Below are positions 31,155 to 40,588 of a stretch of 64,000 nucleotides of DNA, in pieces. The notes beneath the pieces were generated by a model. The model had not been told where the DNA came from, did not search any database, and saw only the letters and a program-made list of their open reading frames with translations. This DNA comes from Streptomyces sp. NRRL F-5135. Its GTDB lineage: Bacteria; Actinomycetota; Actinomycetes; Streptomycetales; Streptomycetaceae. Every line of letters begins with the position of its first letter. Position 1 is the stretch's first letter. The stretch spans positions 1-64,000 of the forward strand of contig NZ_JOHR01000024.1 of NCBI RefSeq assembly GCF_000719775.1. Direction: 5' to 3'. The position numbers were made by a program, and so were the translations under genes.

Positions 31155-31436
31155 CTCGCACGGAAGTTTCGTGCTTAACTCACTCCAGCAGAATGATCAT
31201 GGAAGCTTCTCTAGTTGAGTGAGATTCGCACCTTGTTCCAGAACCTGCCGACAGTCCTTATTTGTGCACTTTTCGCATGCATTCCTTGTGTGCAGCACAT
31301 TGACTTGAATCCTGCAACAGAAACAGTGCGCCCCGGAGTTTCCCAATTCGCCCAGGGAGAGCATCCCGTCGGCATCTTTCCGCATCAACAGACAGCGTAA
31401 CGAAAACACGCTCGTCTCCCCGACCACTCGCGTACT
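31152..31436 (+). other. A+T-rich interval with a consensus-like promoter but no convincing gene
   Basis: TTGCTC (31152-31157) and TTAACT (31175-31180) are separated by exactly 17 nt, a good vegetative promoter. The next 250 nt are far poorer in G+C than the surroundings. They hold only a 9-codon ATG frame at 31194 and a 61-codon TTG frame (31215-31400) containing LICALFACIPCV, neither with a ribosome site. The interval may encode a small RNA or be recently acquired DNA. It ends at the strong hairpin at 31437. Confidence 0.4.
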
Positions 31437-31463
31437 GGGCCCACCGCACCCTGCGGTGGGCCC
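31437..31463. terminator. Strong hairpin between convergent units
   Basis: GGGCCCACCGCA (31437-31448) and TGCGGTGGGCCC (31452-31463) form a perfect 12-bp stem with a CCC loop. It is followed rightward by a GTGTTTT stretch. It lies 11 nt beyond the stop of the leftward NicO-type gene, so it can serve both the leftward operon and the rightward interval. Confidence 0.75.
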
Positions 31464-31473
31464 TCGCGTGTTT

Positions 31474-33192
31474 TCAGCCCAGCGCCGTCGCCACGCCCCG
31501 CAGGAGCAGGCCGCAGCCGAGGACGAGGACCACCGTGGCCGAGGCCAGGGGGGCGGCTCGGTGGACGAGGCCGGCGAGGCGGCCGCCGGGGCGGCGGGCG
31601 AGGCGGCGCGTGGTCGTCTCCCGCAGGCGTACCACCGCGAACCCGGCCGCCGTCAGGGTGAGGGCCAGACCCGCGCCGTAGGCCAGGACCAGCAGGAAGC
31701 CGAACCACGCCTGGCCCAGGGCCGCCGCTCCGACCAGGACGACGACGGCCGACGGACTCGGCACCAGGCCGCCGGCGAGGCCCATCAGGATGACGCCGCG
31801 CAGGCCCGGTGCGGGCGGGGTGTGGCTGTGCGTGTGCGGGTGCGCGTGGTCGTGCGGGTGCGTGGGTGGATGCGGGTGCGGGTGGTCGTGGGCCTTGGCG
31901 TCGGCGAGGCCACCCGATGCCCCCGGTCCCGAGGACCCCGGCCCGGACACGGCGGCCGACACCGGCACGCGCTCCTCCGTGTTCGCGTGCGTGTGGGTGT
32001 GCGAGTGGCCATGGCCGTGCTCGTGTGTGTGCCCGTGGTCGTGCGCGTGGCCGTGAGTGTGACCGTGACCGTGCGCGTGGTGGCGTCCGCGCCATGCCTT
32101 GCGCACCAGCAGCACACCGGCCGCCGCCACCAGCGCGCCACTCGCGATGCCCAGCCAGGACACCACGGTCGGTGCCGCCGCCGAGCCCGCCGCGATCAGG
32201 CCGCCCAGGGCGAAGACCCCCAGGGTGTGCGTCAGGGTCACCGAGGCCCCGAGCGCCAGAACGTCCCGCAGCGAGCTGCGGCCACCGGCCGTGGCGGCGG
32301 CCGCCATCATGGTCTTGCCGTGGCCCGGGGCCAGCGCGTGCCCCGCGCCGAGCACCAGGGAGGCGCCCAGGGCGAGCAGCGCGAACCCGAGGGACAGTTC
32401 GTGCCGGGCCACCAGTGCCGTCAGCGCCTGCGCCCAGCGGTCCGCTCCCCGCGGCAGGACGCCCGCCACCGGCGAGCCGGAGCCGTCACCGGCGGAGGCC
32501 GAGGTGTCCGAGGTGCCGGACGACCCGGCCAGCGCGGGGCCGCCGGGTTCCGCCGAGAAGGCCGCCGAGCGGTCGTCGGCCGGCGAGGAGAGCAGGTCCT
32601 CGGGGTACGCGGTCAGCCGCCGGGACAGCGAGTCCCGCGGTACGTCCGCACCCTCCAGCGTCATCCGGTCGCCGCGCGCCGTGATCTCCCGCCACCCCGT
32701 ACCGGTCGTGGCGTCCGCCGGGCGGAACTCGACGCGTACGTCCCCCTCGTCCGGGAGCGGAGCCGTCAGCGCGCAGGTCACCCGTAGCGTCCGAAGTCCC
32801 GCTTGCCCCGGCCGTTCCCGCGCCGAGGCGCGCTCCGCCGAGACCGCTTCGGCGGTCCCCGCGGTCCCTGCCGCCCCGTCACCCCCGACGGTCAGCCCGG
32901 CCCCGGCCGCCGCCGTGTCACAGCGGGCCCGGGCCCACGCCGACAGTTCGGCCTCGGAGAGCCGGTCGTCGCCGTCGGTGTCGATACGGCGGCGTTCCTG
33001 CGCGGCCGGGATCTCCGCCAGGTCCTCGACATGGTCCACGCGCAACGTTCCCGGCGCGACGACCAGACCGTCGTACTGGTTGACGGTGAAGTTCCCCAGC
33101 GGGTGCGCCTGCGCCGCCGGGGCCATGATCAGGGCCGAGGCCGCGCCCGCCACCAATGTGGCGAGGACGGCCGCGGTACGGCGGTGGTTCAC
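31474..33192 (-). CDS. NicO/RcnA-family nickel-cobalt transporter with extracytoplasmic EF-hand-bearing domain
   Basis: The 572-residue protein has a signal peptide (TAAVLATLVAGAASALIMAPAAQA) and an extracytoplasmic domain (HPLGNFTVNQYDGL) containing an EF-hand loop DTDGDDRLSEAE. A six-helix NicO permease follows, with GAGHALAPGHGKTMMAA carrying the metal-binding HxxxGH-type motif and GLVPSPSAVVVLVGAAALG. Two very long histidine-rich cytoplasmic loops (HGHTHGHAHDHGHTHEH; HPHPPTHPHDHAHPH) suggest metal buffering. The role is nickel or cobalt export, or less likely uptake. The GTG at 33192 overlaps the TPR gene stop, so the two proteins are made together. Confidence 0.85.
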   Translation of the reverse strand: MNHRRTAAVLATLVAGAASALIMAPAAQAHPLGNFTVNQYDGLVVAPGTLRVDHVEDLAEIPAAQERRRIDTDGDDRLSEAELSAWARARCDTAAAGAGLTVGGDGAAGTAGTAEAVSAERASARERPGQAGLRTLRVTCALTAPLPDEGDVRVEFRPADATTGTGWREITARGDRMTLEGADVPRDSLSRRLTAYPEDLLSSPADDRSAAFSAEPGGPALAGSSGTSDTSASAGDGSGSPVAGVLPRGADRWAQALTALVARHELSLGFALLALGASLVLGAGHALAPGHGKTMMAAAATAGGRSSLRDVLALGASVTLTHTLGVFALGGLIAAGSAAAPTVVSWLGIASGALVAAAGVLLVRKAWRGRHHAHGHGHTHGHAHDHGHTHEHGHGHSHTHTHANTEERVPVSAAVSGPGSSGPGASGGLADAKAHDHPHPHPPTHPHDHAHPHTHSHTPPAPGLRGVILMGLAGGLVPSPSAVVVLVGAAALGQAWFGFLLVLAYGAGLALTLTAAGFAVVRLRETTTRRLARRPGGRLAGLVHRAAPLASATVVLVLGCGLLLRGVATALG

Positions 33193-34739
33193 TGCTTCTC
33201 CTCCAGCTCCACCAGCGCGGACCTGGCCTCGCGCGCCCCCGTCGGGGAGAAGCCGGGGTTCAGCTCCAGCGCGGCACGCAGATCGCGGCGCGCCGCGTCG
33301 TCGTCGCCCAGGGCGCGCTCGATCATGCCGCGATGAAAGAGGAACGAGGCGTTCCGGTAGCCCGGTGAGGCGGCCGTCGCCTTCTTCGCGTACGTCAGCG
33401 CTTCCTCGTCCTTGCCGTTCGCGTGCAGCGCCCAGGCGAGCGCGTCCGCCGTGTGGACGCTCTCGCGGCGCGCGAACTCCGCGCGCGCCGCCGTCAGGGC
33501 GTCTCCGGTATCGCCGTGGTCGGCCTCGATGAGCGCGGACTCCAGGTCGGTGGCGACACCGCTCGCGTCCGCCAGCTTCGTCCAGGCGCCGACGAGCGCG
33601 TACTGTTCCGCCGCCCGCTCCGGCCGGCCGGCCGCCTCTCGCAGCTCTCCGAGCGCGGCGAGCTGGCCCGGCAGGGGGTAGCGCCGTACGACCTCCTCGA
33701 GATCGTCCAGTGCGCGCTTCGTCTCTCCCCGGGCCGCGTAGGTGCGTCCCCGTCCCTCCAGCGCCGGTACGTAGCGGGGGTCGGCGCGCAGCGCGGTGGC
33801 GTAGTGCTCCAGGGCGCGCGGGTACTGGCCCTGGCTCCAGGCGAGTTGGCCGAGCGCGGTGGCGACGTACGCGGTGTCGGCCGGAGTCGCGGCCGAGTCC
33901 AGCGCCCGCAGCAGGACCTGGCGCGCCTTCGTCACATCGCCGCGCAACTCCAGTACGTACGCGAAGCGCGTGAAGACCGGAATGCCGGGGCGGCGCCGGT
34001 CGGCGAGGCGGACCGCGCTCCACGCGTCGTCGTAGCGGCCCAGTTCGACCAGCGCGTCGACGCGGCTGGACAGTGCCGTCTCGCTGTACGGGTTCACCCG
34101 CAGCGCCCGGTCGGCCTCGGTCAACGCGGTGCGGAAGTCGTGCCGGGCGGCGGCCAGCGCCGCCCGGCCGGCGAGCGCCGCGTCGTTGTCGGCGGCGGGG
34201 CGCAGCGCGAGCGAGCGCGCGAAGGCCCGCTCCGCCTGGGGGTAGCGCATCGGGTCGCCGCTGGTCCGCGCCTGCTCGACGTACGCGGCGCCCAGCGTCG
34301 CCCATCCGGTGGCGTCCTCGGGCCGTGCCCTGAGGTGTTTCTGCAGGCCCTCGATGCCCTGGGTGAGGTCCCCGGCCGCCAGTCTCTCGACGGGCACCGC
34401 CGCCGCGAGGACGGGGGCGCCCGCGGGGGAGGGGCCGGTGTCACCGCTGGTTCCGAGGGCCACCGACGTGGCGGTGAGACCGGTTGCGACCGCCATGACC
34501 GCGGCGATCCGCCACCCCCGGCGCGCCCCGCGGCCCTGGCGCTGCCCCTGGTGCCGCTCCTGGTCCTGGTCGGGCGCCTGCTGCCGCGCCCGGTCCTGGC
34601 CCTGCTCCGGGCTCCGGTCCTGCTCCGGGCCCCGGTGCGGGTCCTGCCCGTGGTTCTGCTCATGGTCCTGCTCCCGCCGGCACTCGCGCTCCCCCTCGCG
34701 CTCGCGCCACCGCGCGAACCGCGGCTTCCCTACGGGCAT
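33189..34739 (-). CDS. TPR-repeat membrane-anchored protein
   Basis: The 516-residue protein has a charged low-complexity N-terminus rich in Arg/Glu/Gln/Asp (about residues 10-70) and one transmembrane segment (IAAVMAVATGLTATSVALG). About eight tetratricopeptide repeats follow (for example ATGWATLGAAYVEQARTSGD, ALEHYATALRADPRYVPALE, RRDLRAALELNPGFS). TPRs bind partner proteins, presumably outside the membrane. It is overlapped by the NicO gene and preceded by the DUF4331 gene, a three-gene set I have seen conserved in Streptomyces. The codon-level repeat at the N-terminus makes the exact start uncertain. Confidence 0.75.
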   Translation of the reverse strand: MPVGKPRFARWREREGERECRREQDHEQNHGQDPHRGPEQDRSPEQGQDRARQQAPDQDQERHQGQRQGRGARRGWRIAAVMAVATGLTATSVALGTSGDTGPSPAGAPVLAAAVPVERLAAGDLTQGIEGLQKHLRARPEDATGWATLGAAYVEQARTSGDPMRYPQAERAFARSLALRPAADNDAALAGRAALAAARHDFRTALTEADRALRVNPYSETALSSRVDALVELGRYDDAWSAVRLADRRRPGIPVFTRFAYVLELRGDVTKARQVLLRALDSAATPADTAYVATALGQLAWSQGQYPRALEHYATALRADPRYVPALEGRGRTYAARGETKRALDDLEEVVRRYPLPGQLAALGELREAAGRPERAAEQYALVGAWTKLADASGVATDLESALIEADHGDTGDALTAARAEFARRESVHTADALAWALHANGKDEEALTYAKKATAASPGYRNASFLFHRGMIERALGDDDAARRDLRAALELNPGFSPTGAREARSALVELEEKQ

Positions 34740-34832
34740 GTCTCTCGCCTTCCTCGGTCCTCTGGATGATCTCGGGGCGGCCGGACGGCCGTACGCCCGG
34801 TGGGCACACGGCCGCCCGTACCTGACGTTGTG

Positions 34833-36383
34833 TCAGCCCAGCCAGGTACCGCGCGCGGAGCGGCGGCGCGAGCGCATCCAGATCAGGCCGAGACCGATCA
34901 CCAGCACCGCGGCGGCGGCCCCCGTCGCGGCGGAGGCGAACATCACCGTGTTGCTGCCCCAAGACGCGGTGAGCGAGGAGATCCCGCCGGTCAGACCCGT
35001 CGCGCCGCTCTTCGCTGAGGCGGCCTCCGCGCGGGTGTCGGAACCCGCGGTGGGCAGCGCCACATACGGGAAGGCCTTCTCGAAGTCCTTGTCGTTGGCG
35101 TCGACCGAGTCGCTCAGGTCGTTCTCCGCGCCTACCAGTTCGCCCTCGACCACCTGGAGGGCGATGTCCAGCACGTCGTCGGTCAGCCGGCGCCCGTTGG
35201 GGAAGCCCGCGTTGTCACCGTCGAGCACGCCCAGCCGCTTGGGCTCGGCGACCGGCTTGATGGAGGTGTTCAGGCGCAGCATCTCCGACGGTGTGACCTT
35301 CGGGGGCTGGTTGAGGTCCTTGACGCCGGTGAGGAACACCTCGACCAGGTCCTCACGGGGTTCCGCCGGTGCCTTGATGTCGAAGATCGCCTCGACGAGC
35401 TTCGGCAGTTCGGGTTCGGTGACGTTCTTCAGGAAGTCCCCGTCGTTCTCCGGCGAGGAGGCGTTGAACTTGTCCTTGTCCTTGACCGGGTTGACGACCT
35501 CGTTGACCAGCGGCATGCCGAGTCGCGAGACCTGGGTGAACTCTCCGTACGCGTTCTTGCGCGAAGTGGTCGAGTAGATGCCGACGACCGGCTGTTCCTC
35601 CGACTCCCGGATGTAGGAGTTGGGCACCTGGAGGGCGATGGTGTTGACGTTGTAGCCGTTCAGTGTGTCGTTGCCGACCTCGGAAAGATCCCCGCCGTAC
35701 AGCAGGTCGAAGACGCGCAGGTCGAGGAAGAACGGATCGTCGGCCTGGCCCGCGAAGCTCTTCATCCCGCCCGGGAGTTCCTTGACGGCCTGGTCGCGCA
35801 GCTTCTTGTAGTCGGGCATCGACGCCTTGCCCACGTTCGACGGGGCGACCGGCAGGCCCTCGGCGACCTTGTGCTTCGAGGCGACCTTTCCGTGCTTCAG
35901 CCGCAGCAGTTCGATGTCGTAGGTCTGGGTGAAGTTGAGGTCCGCGTCGTCCAGGCTCTCCACCGGGCCCGTGTTGTAGAGGAAGGTGTCCTCGTTCTTG
36001 CGGTGGTCCTTGAAGGTGAACCGGTACAGCAGGTCGTCCTGGGCGTCGCCGTCGCTGTCGATGTGGATGTCGTAGCGCGCGTCCGTGGCGAAGGTGTAGA
36101 AGTTCGGCCCGCCCGCCGGTTCCTGGAACGGCAGCCAGTTGGCCACCACCGTGGTCGTGTCCGGGTGATCGGGGCTGACGAACGCGTACACATCCGTGTT
36201 GTCGTACTGCGGTTCACCCGAGATCAGAGGTGCCTCACGGTGGCTGGAGGCGTTCGCCGTGCCCGGCGTCAGCACGGCCACGCCGGCCGCCGCGAGCCCC
36301 CCGGCGGCCAGCGCGCCACTGACGAGCAGTGCGACACCGCCGCGTTTCCGCCCCGTGCGCCGGCTTGTGGTGTGTGCGGTCAT
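34833..36383 (-). CDS. Secreted, membrane-anchored DUF4331 protein
   Basis: This 516-residue protein has a signal sequence (GGVALLVSGALAAGGLAAAGVAVL). The DUF4331 hallmark ASSHREAPLISGEPQYDNTD follows directly, then DVYAFVSPDHPDTTTVVANWLPFQEP and the long beta-rich domain. The C-terminal membrane helix (SNTVMFASAATGAAAAVLVIGLGLIW) with a basic tail anchors it outside the cell. Function of DUF4331 is unknown. The ATG at 36383 has AAGGAC upstream; an in-frame ATG at 36407 is an alternative. It heads the leftward unit with the TPR and NicO genes. Confidence 0.88.
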   Translation of the reverse strand: MTAHTTSRRTGRKRGGVALLVSGALAAGGLAAAGVAVLTPGTANASSHREAPLISGEPQYDNTDVYAFVSPDHPDTTTVVANWLPFQEPAGGPNFYTFATDARYDIHIDSDGDAQDDLLYRFTFKDHRKNEDTFLYNTGPVESLDDADLNFTQTYDIELLRLKHGKVASKHKVAEGLPVAPSNVGKASMPDYKKLRDQAVKELPGGMKSFAGQADDPFFLDLRVFDLLYGGDLSEVGNDTLNGYNVNTIALQVPNSYIRESEEQPVVGIYSTTSRKNAYGEFTQVSRLGMPLVNEVVNPVKDKDKFNASSPENDGDFLKNVTEPELPKLVEAIFDIKAPAEPREDLVEVFLTGVKDLNQPPKVTPSEMLRLNTSIKPVAEPKRLGVLDGDNAGFPNGRRLTDDVLDIALQVVEGELVGAENDLSDSVDANDKDFEKAFPYVALPTAGSDTRAEAASAKSGATGLTGGISSLTASWGSNTVMFASAATGAAAAVLVIGLGLIWMRSRRRSARGTWLG

Positions 36384-36694
36384 CGCAGTCCGTCCTTCAT
36401 CCGTCATCGCGCCTGTTCCGGCCCGCTGTTCGTCCATTACGTGCGCGGGGCCCGCCGTGTTCGATCTCCTCGGCACGAGTTGCCACGTCCGTCCGTGACG
36501 CGTTTCGTGCGCGTGGTGCGTTCGTGCGTGTGGTGCCTGTGGCGGGCCGCCGCGCGGCGTGTCCTACACGGGCCATTCGGGGCGGGTGGGCGGCTGGATT
36601 GGTCGGATCGCTAAAAAATTTCCGGCCGGGCCGAGGGGTGACTCGGCGAGGCCGGAGGACTTCTGACGGAAGGCCGGAAAGCGAGGTGAGAGAC

Positions 36695-36775
36695 GGCCGG
36701 CGGGCTTCCCGCCCGCTCCGTACGCGCGCGCTGCGACGCGGCACGCGAGGCGAGGCGGGAGGAAGCCCGCCGGCC
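36695..36775. terminator. Long stem-loop downstream of the bL37-like gene
   Basis: GGCCGGCGGGCTTCC (36695-36709) is the exact reverse complement of GGAAGCCCGCCGGCC (36761-36775), a 15-bp stem around a 51-nt loop. It starts 16 nt after the bL37-like stop on the minus strand. No T-run follows. A second pair, TTTCCGGCC near 36617 with GGCCGGAAA near 36672, lies just beyond, in the leader of the DUF4331 gene. Otherwise I see no gene in 36384-36790. Confidence 0.5.
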
Positions 36776-36790
36776 GGTGGTCCGCCCCGC

Positions 36791-36868
36791 TCAGGACTGA
36801 GGACGGCTCCCGTGGTTCGCGCCGTTCTTGCGGCGCGCCTTCTTCTTACGGCGACGCTTCGACGACAT
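36791..36868 (-). CDS. 50S ribosomal protein bL37-like mini-gene
   Basis: This 25-residue, extremely basic peptide begins MSSKRRRKKKARRKNGANHG and ends SRPQS. It matches the actinobacterial bL37 type of tiny large-subunit protein ('KRxRKK...KANHGKRPN'). The ATG at 36868 has AAAGGAG 5 nt upstream. TATAAA about 35-40 nt further upstream is a likely -10 box. It is a typical leaderless-size gene that automatic callers miss. Confidence 0.8.
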   Translation of the reverse strand: MSSKRRRKKKARRKNGANHGSRPQS

Positions 36869-36903
36869 GCCGTCTCCTTTCTTCAGGGGCCTTGTCCCGG
36901 TCT

Positions 36904-36909
36904 TTTATA
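36904..36909 (-). promoter_or_regulatory. Candidate -10 element for the bL37-like gene
   Basis: On the minus strand the sequence reads TATAAA, embedded in the small inverted repeat CCGGT/ACCGG. It lies 36 nt upstream of the bL37-like ATG. A convincing -35 is not evident (GTGTGA or GGAACG are the nearest), so this is a tentative call. Confidence 0.4.
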
Positions 36910-37016
36910 CCGGTTCACACCGTTCCACACCGATTTCGCGGCGGTGATCTTGGGGCGCGTACCCGGAGCCGCACGCCCCACCCTCGATGTGAGGCACCTC
37001 ACGGCAAGCCGAGGGC

Positions 37017-37055
37017 CTTGCCAATAATTCGGCAAGCGTTGACAAGTTTGCGCAA
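37017..37055 (+). promoter_or_regulatory. Promoter/operator region of the LacI-type operon
   Basis: CTTGCC-N8-GGCAAG (37017-37036) is an inverted repeat, followed at once by a consensus TTGACA (37039-37044) and the palindrome TTGCGCAA (37048-37055). The CG-centred TTGCGCAA is typical of LacI-family half-site geometry, and its placement downstream of the -35 would block polymerase. The -10 is not clear. The site lies 65 nt upstream of the regulator gene, suggesting autoregulation. Confidence 0.6.
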
Positions 37056-37119
37056 CGGTGACGACCATGAAATATGTCGTTCACCCGCCCCTCGCTCCTC
37101 CGTCCGTGACGGAGCTGCC

Positions 37120-38169
37120 ATGGCCCCCACCCTGACCGACGTGGCCAAGAGCGCCAACGTCGCACTCTCCACCGCCTCCCGCGCCTTCAGCGACCCGGGC
37201 CGGCTCGGACCGCAGACCTTGCGCAAGGTGCTGACCGCCGCGCAAGAGCTGGGATACGAGCCTCCCGTGGTCCGTGGTCCGACCCAGCCGGCCGAGGCTC
37301 CCGCGGCCGGCTCGGACGACAGCGGTACGGCCACCGTCGCCGTGATCGTGCCGGACATCGCCAACCCCGTGTTCGGGGCCTTCGTGAAGGCCGCGCAGGG
37401 CGAGGGCTGGCACCGCCGGCGGACGGTCGTCCTCGCCGACACCGATCTCAGTCCGGACCGCGAGCGCGAAGTCATCGCCCATCTGCGGGAGCGGGCCGAC
37501 GGGCTGATCGTCTGCTCCCCGCGACTGGAGGCGGACCAGGTCCTGGACCTGTGCGGCCGTACCCCGGCGGTGCTCGTCAACCGGGAGACCTCCGGCGCGG
37601 ACTGTGTGATCGCCGACGCCGCCCACGGGCTGCGCCAGGCCGCCGAGTACCTGGCCGCGCTCGGGCACCGGCGGATCGCCTACGTCCAGGGCATGCAGCG
37701 TTCCTGGTCCAACGCGCACCGGGTGGAGCTGATCCGCGCCGAGGCCGAACGGGCTGGTCTGGAACTGGAGTTGCTGGGCTGGCAGGCGGAGACGGCGGAC
37801 GGCGGCACGGCCGCGGCGGCGAGCGTGATGGCCTCGCGCGCGTCGGCGGTGATCACACACAACGACCTGGTGGCGTTCGGTGTGATCTCCGGCGCGCGGG
37901 CCCTCGGCCTGAGCGTCCCGGAGGACCTCAGTGTGATCGGCGTCGACGACATCCCGTTCGCCGAGGTGTCCCAGCCGTCCCTGACGAGCATCTCCGTGCC
38001 CATGGCCCGGGCGGGCGCGGTCAGCCTGGAGATGCTGGGCCAGGTGATGGCCGGCGAGCGGCAGACGCCCCGCACACTGCGACTGCCGACCCAGCTCATC
38101 GTGCGCGCGTCCACCGGACCGGCCGGACCCGCCACCCCCCGCACCACACCGAAGGAGGACCTGGCGTGA
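37120..38169 (+). CDS. LacI-family transcriptional regulator
   Basis: The 349-residue repressor has an N-terminal DNA-binding domain ([23 protein letters not shown]) with the hinge helix region, then a periplasmic-binding-protein-like sugar domain ([39 protein letters not shown]). GGAG lies 6 nt before the ATG at 37120. Its stop overlaps the dehydrogenase GTG, so regulator and catabolic genes form one operon. The inducer is probably a hexuronate or hexonate, inferred from the downstream enzymes. Confidence 0.9.
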   Translation: MAPTLTDVAKSANVALSTASRAFSDPGRLGPQTLRKVLTAAQELGYEPPVVRGPTQPAEAPAAGSDDSGTATVAVIVPDIANPVFGAFVKAAQGEGWHRRRTVVLADTDLSPDREREVIAHLRERADGLIVCSPRLEADQVLDLCGRTPAVLVNRETSGADCVIADAAHGLRQAAEYLAALGHRRIAYVQGMQRSWSNAHRVELIRAEAERAGLELELLGWQAETADGGTAAAASVMASRASAVITHNDLVAFGVISGARALGLSVPEDLSVIGVDDIPFAEVSQPSLTSISVPMARAGAVSLEMLGQVMAGERQTPRTLRLPTQLIVRASTGPAGPATPRTTPKEDLA

Positions 38170-39284
38170 GCGCCGACGCCCCCGCGCCCGAGGGAAGCCG
38201 TCCGACGGCTTCCGCACTCCCGGACGCACCCGAGTCCGCCCCCGGACCCGCAGCCACGGCCACGCCCGCCGTCGCCACCGCACCGGAGCCGCCCGGCGGC
38301 CCCACCGTGGTCGTCGTCGAGCCGAACTTCGCCTTCCTGCGCACCGAGTTCGAGCGGGCCCTGCCCGAGGGCAGCCGCGTCCGCTGGCCCGACCCCGGCG
38401 ACCCCGCCGCCGTCGAGGCCGCCCTCGCGGACGCGGACGTCCTCGTCTCGGGCCGCTGCACGCCCGCCATGGCCGCCGCCGCGCCCCGGCTGAGGCTCGC
38501 GCACGCCTCCGGCGCCGGTACGGACGGCATCGACATCGACGCCCTCGCGCCCGGTGTCCAGGTCGCCAACACCTTCCACCACGAGGACTCCATCGCCGAG
38601 TACGCCGTGGCGGCCGCGATCATGCTCCGCCGCGGCTTCCCGAGGCAGCACGCCGCGCTGCGCGAGGGGCGGTGGGACTCCCCCTCCTACGATCCGGGCG
38701 CCCCGTGGGTGGACACGCTGGCCACGGCCACCGTCGGCTTCGTCGGCTTCGGCCATATCGGGGCCCGCTGCTGGCAGCGCTTCCGGGCGTTCGGCGCCCG
38801 GGGCATGGCGGTGACCCGACGCGGGGAGGTGGACGCGGCGGCCCATGGACTGGCCCGCTCGGAAACCATGGACGGACTCGAGCAGCTGCTGGAGACCTCG
38901 GACGTGGTCGTCGTCTCCGCCCCGCTCACCCCCGGCACCACGGGCCTGATCGGCGCGGCCGAGCTGGCCCGCCTCGGCCCGTCCGACGTGCTGATCCATG
39001 TCGGCCGCGGCCCGGTGGTGGACGAGAGCGCGCTCTACCGCGCGCTCCGCGACCGTACGCTCGGCGCCGCCGCGATCGACGTCTGGTACCGCTACCCGGC
39101 GGGCGGGCACACCGCCGCCCCCGCCACCCATCCCTTCGAGACGCTGGACAACGTACTGATGACTCCGCACACCTCGGGCGTCACCCGCCAGACCTTCGAA
39201 CACCGCGTGCGGGACATCGCCGCCAACATCGGCCGGCTCGCCGCGGGCGAACAGCTCCACAACGTCGTGGCGGTGGCCCGATGA
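38166..39284 (+). CDS. D-isomer-specific 2-hydroxyacid dehydrogenase
   Basis: The 372-residue protein has an unusual 45-residue Ala/Pro-rich N-terminal extension. The family fold follows: the substrate domain contains [17 protein letters not shown], the NAD site [15 protein letters not shown], the catalytic arginine lies in [13 protein letters not shown], and the acid-base histidine in [11 protein letters not shown]. It would interconvert a 2-keto acid and its D-hydroxy acid with NAD(P)H. It is coupled to the regulator and to the mannonate dehydratase by GTGA and ATGA overlaps, so it may act on a sugar-derived keto acid. Confidence 0.85.
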   Translation: MSADAPAPEGSRPTASALPDAPESAPGPAATATPAVATAPEPPGGPTVVVVEPNFAFLRTEFERALPEGSRVRWPDPGDPAAVEAALADADVLVSGRCTPAMAAAAPRLRLAHASGAGTDGIDIDALAPGVQVANTFHHEDSIAEYAVAAAIMLRRGFPRQHAALREGRWDSPSYDPGAPWVDTLATATVGFVGFGHIGARCWQRFRAFGARGMAVTRRGEVDAAAHGLARSETMDGLEQLLETSDVVVVSAPLTPGTTGLIGAAELARLGPSDVLIHVGRGPVVDESALYRALRDRTLGAAAIDVWYRYPAGGHTAAPATHPFETLDNVLMTPHTSGVTRQTFEHRVRDIAANIGRLAAGEQLHNVVAVAR

Positions 39285-40588
39285 CCACGGCCGGAACGGC
39301 AGCGGCAGCGAACGCGGGCACAGGAACGGCTACAAGTACCTGCGGCGACAAGGGCGTTGACACGGGAACGGGCGCCGACACCATCGTCGCCGCCGAGGTG
39401 CTGGTGACCAGCCCCGGACGCAACTTCGTCGCCCTCAAGATAACCACCGCGCAGGGCCTGGTCGGCTGGGGCGACGCCACGCTCAACGGCCGCGAACTCG
39501 CCGTCGCCTCCTACCTCCGCGACCATCTCGCCCCGCTCCTGATCGGCCGCGACCCGGCGCGGATCGAGGACACCTGGCAGTACCTCTACCGCGGGGCCTA
39601 CTGGCGGCGCGGTCCCGTGACCATGACGGCGATCGGCGCGGTGGACATCGCGCTGTGGGACATCAAGGGCAAGGCCACCGGTCAGCCGGTCTACCAACTG
39701 CTGGGCGGGGCCGTCCGGGACCGGATCCTCACGTACACCCATGCCACCGGCTGGGACGTCCCCCAACTGCTCGACTCGGTCGACGCGCGCCGCGCGGAGG
39801 GCTTCCTCGCGATACGCGCGCAGAGCGGCGTCCCGGGCCTCGACACGGTGTACGGGGTGACCAGGGACGGCGTGGGGTACGAGCCGGCCGGCCGGGGCGC
39901 GGCTCCCGCGGAGGAGGTCTGGGACACGGAGTCCTACCTGCGGCACGCGCCCAAGGTGCTGGCCGAGGTACGGGAACACGTGGGGCCGGAGGTCAGGCTG
40001 CTGCACGACGCCCACCACCGTCTCACCCCCGGGCAGGCGGCCGGCCTGGGCCGCGCGCTCGAAGAGGTGAACCTGTTCTGGCTGGAGGACGTCACTCCCG
40101 CCGAGAACCAGGAGGTGCTGCGGCACGTCCGCCGGCACACGACCGTCCCGCTGGCGATCGGCGAGGTGTTCAACACCGTCTGGGAGTGCCAGAGCCTGAT
40201 CACCGAGCAGCTCATCGACTTCGTGCGGACCTGTGTGACCCACGCGGGCGGGATCAGCCATCTGCGCCGGATCGCCGCCCTCGCGGAGATCTGGCAGGTA
40301 CGGCTCGGCCCGCACGGTCCCTCGGACGTCTCCCCCGTCGCGCTGGGCGCGTCGCTGCACGTCGGCCTGTCGACACCGAACTTCGCCATCCAGGAGTACA
40401 TGGGGTACGAGCCGCTCGTCCACGAGGTGTTCCGGCACGCGTGGAGCTACGCCGACGGCCATCTGCACCCGGGCGACCGGCCCGGAATCGGGATCGAGGT
40501 CGACGAGAAGCTGGCCGCCCGGTTCCCCTACGAACCCGCCTACCTGCCCGTCGCCCGGCGCCGCGACGGCTCGATGACGGACTGGTGA
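39281..40588 (+). CDS. manD: D-mannonate dehydratase-like enolase-superfamily enzyme (ManD/RspA type)
   Basis: The 435-residue protein is about 30 residues longer than typical ManD because of a Thr/Gly/Ala-rich N-terminal extension. The core follows ManD closely: [27 protein letters not shown], the Arg/Tyr loop [11 protein letters not shown], the metal ligands in [11 protein letters not shown] (with the catalytic histidine), [13 protein letters not shown] and [14 protein letters not shown], and [16 protein letters not shown]. It would dehydrate D-mannonate to 2-keto-3-deoxygluconate, or act on related acid sugars, with Mg2+. It is coupled at both ends in the operon. Confidence 0.85.
   Translation: MTTAGTAAAANAGTGTATSTCGDKGVDTGTGADTIVAAEVLVTSPGRNFVALKITTAQGLVGWGDATLNGRELAVASYLRDHLAPLLIGRDPARIEDTWQYLYRGAYWRRGPVTMTAIGAVDIALWDIKGKATGQPVYQLLGGAVRDRILTYTHATGWDVPQLLDSVDARRAEGFLAIRAQSGVPGLDTVYGVTRDGVGYEPAGRGAAPAEEVWDTESYLRHAPKVLAEVREHVGPEVRLLHDAHHRLTPGQAAGLGRALEEVNLFWLEDVTPAENQEVLRHVRRHTTVPLAIGEVFNTVWECQSLITEQLIDFVRTCVTHAGGISHLRRIAALAEIWQVRLGPHGPSDVSPVALGASLHVGLSTPNFAIQEYMGYEPLVHEVFRHAWSYADGHLHPGDRPGIGIEVDEKLAARFPYEPAYLPVARRRDGSMTDW

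Noticed and set aside
31215..31400. 61-codon TTG-initiated frame with a hydrophobic Cys-containing segment (possible secreted or modified peptide)
   Set aside because: No ribosome site, unusual start codon, and no modification enzymes nearby; kept only as part of the unexplained A+T-rich interval.
31197..31427. 76-codon minus-strand cysteine-containing frame in the same interval
   Set aside because: No ribosome site or promoter in that direction, and it runs into the hairpin at its upstream end.
31785..32141. Repeated GTG/CAC-rich sequence as a possible tandem-repeat element or repeat protein in other frames
   Set aside because: It is explained by the histidine-rich loops of the NicO-family permease; other frames give only Arg/Thr or Val/Cys runs.
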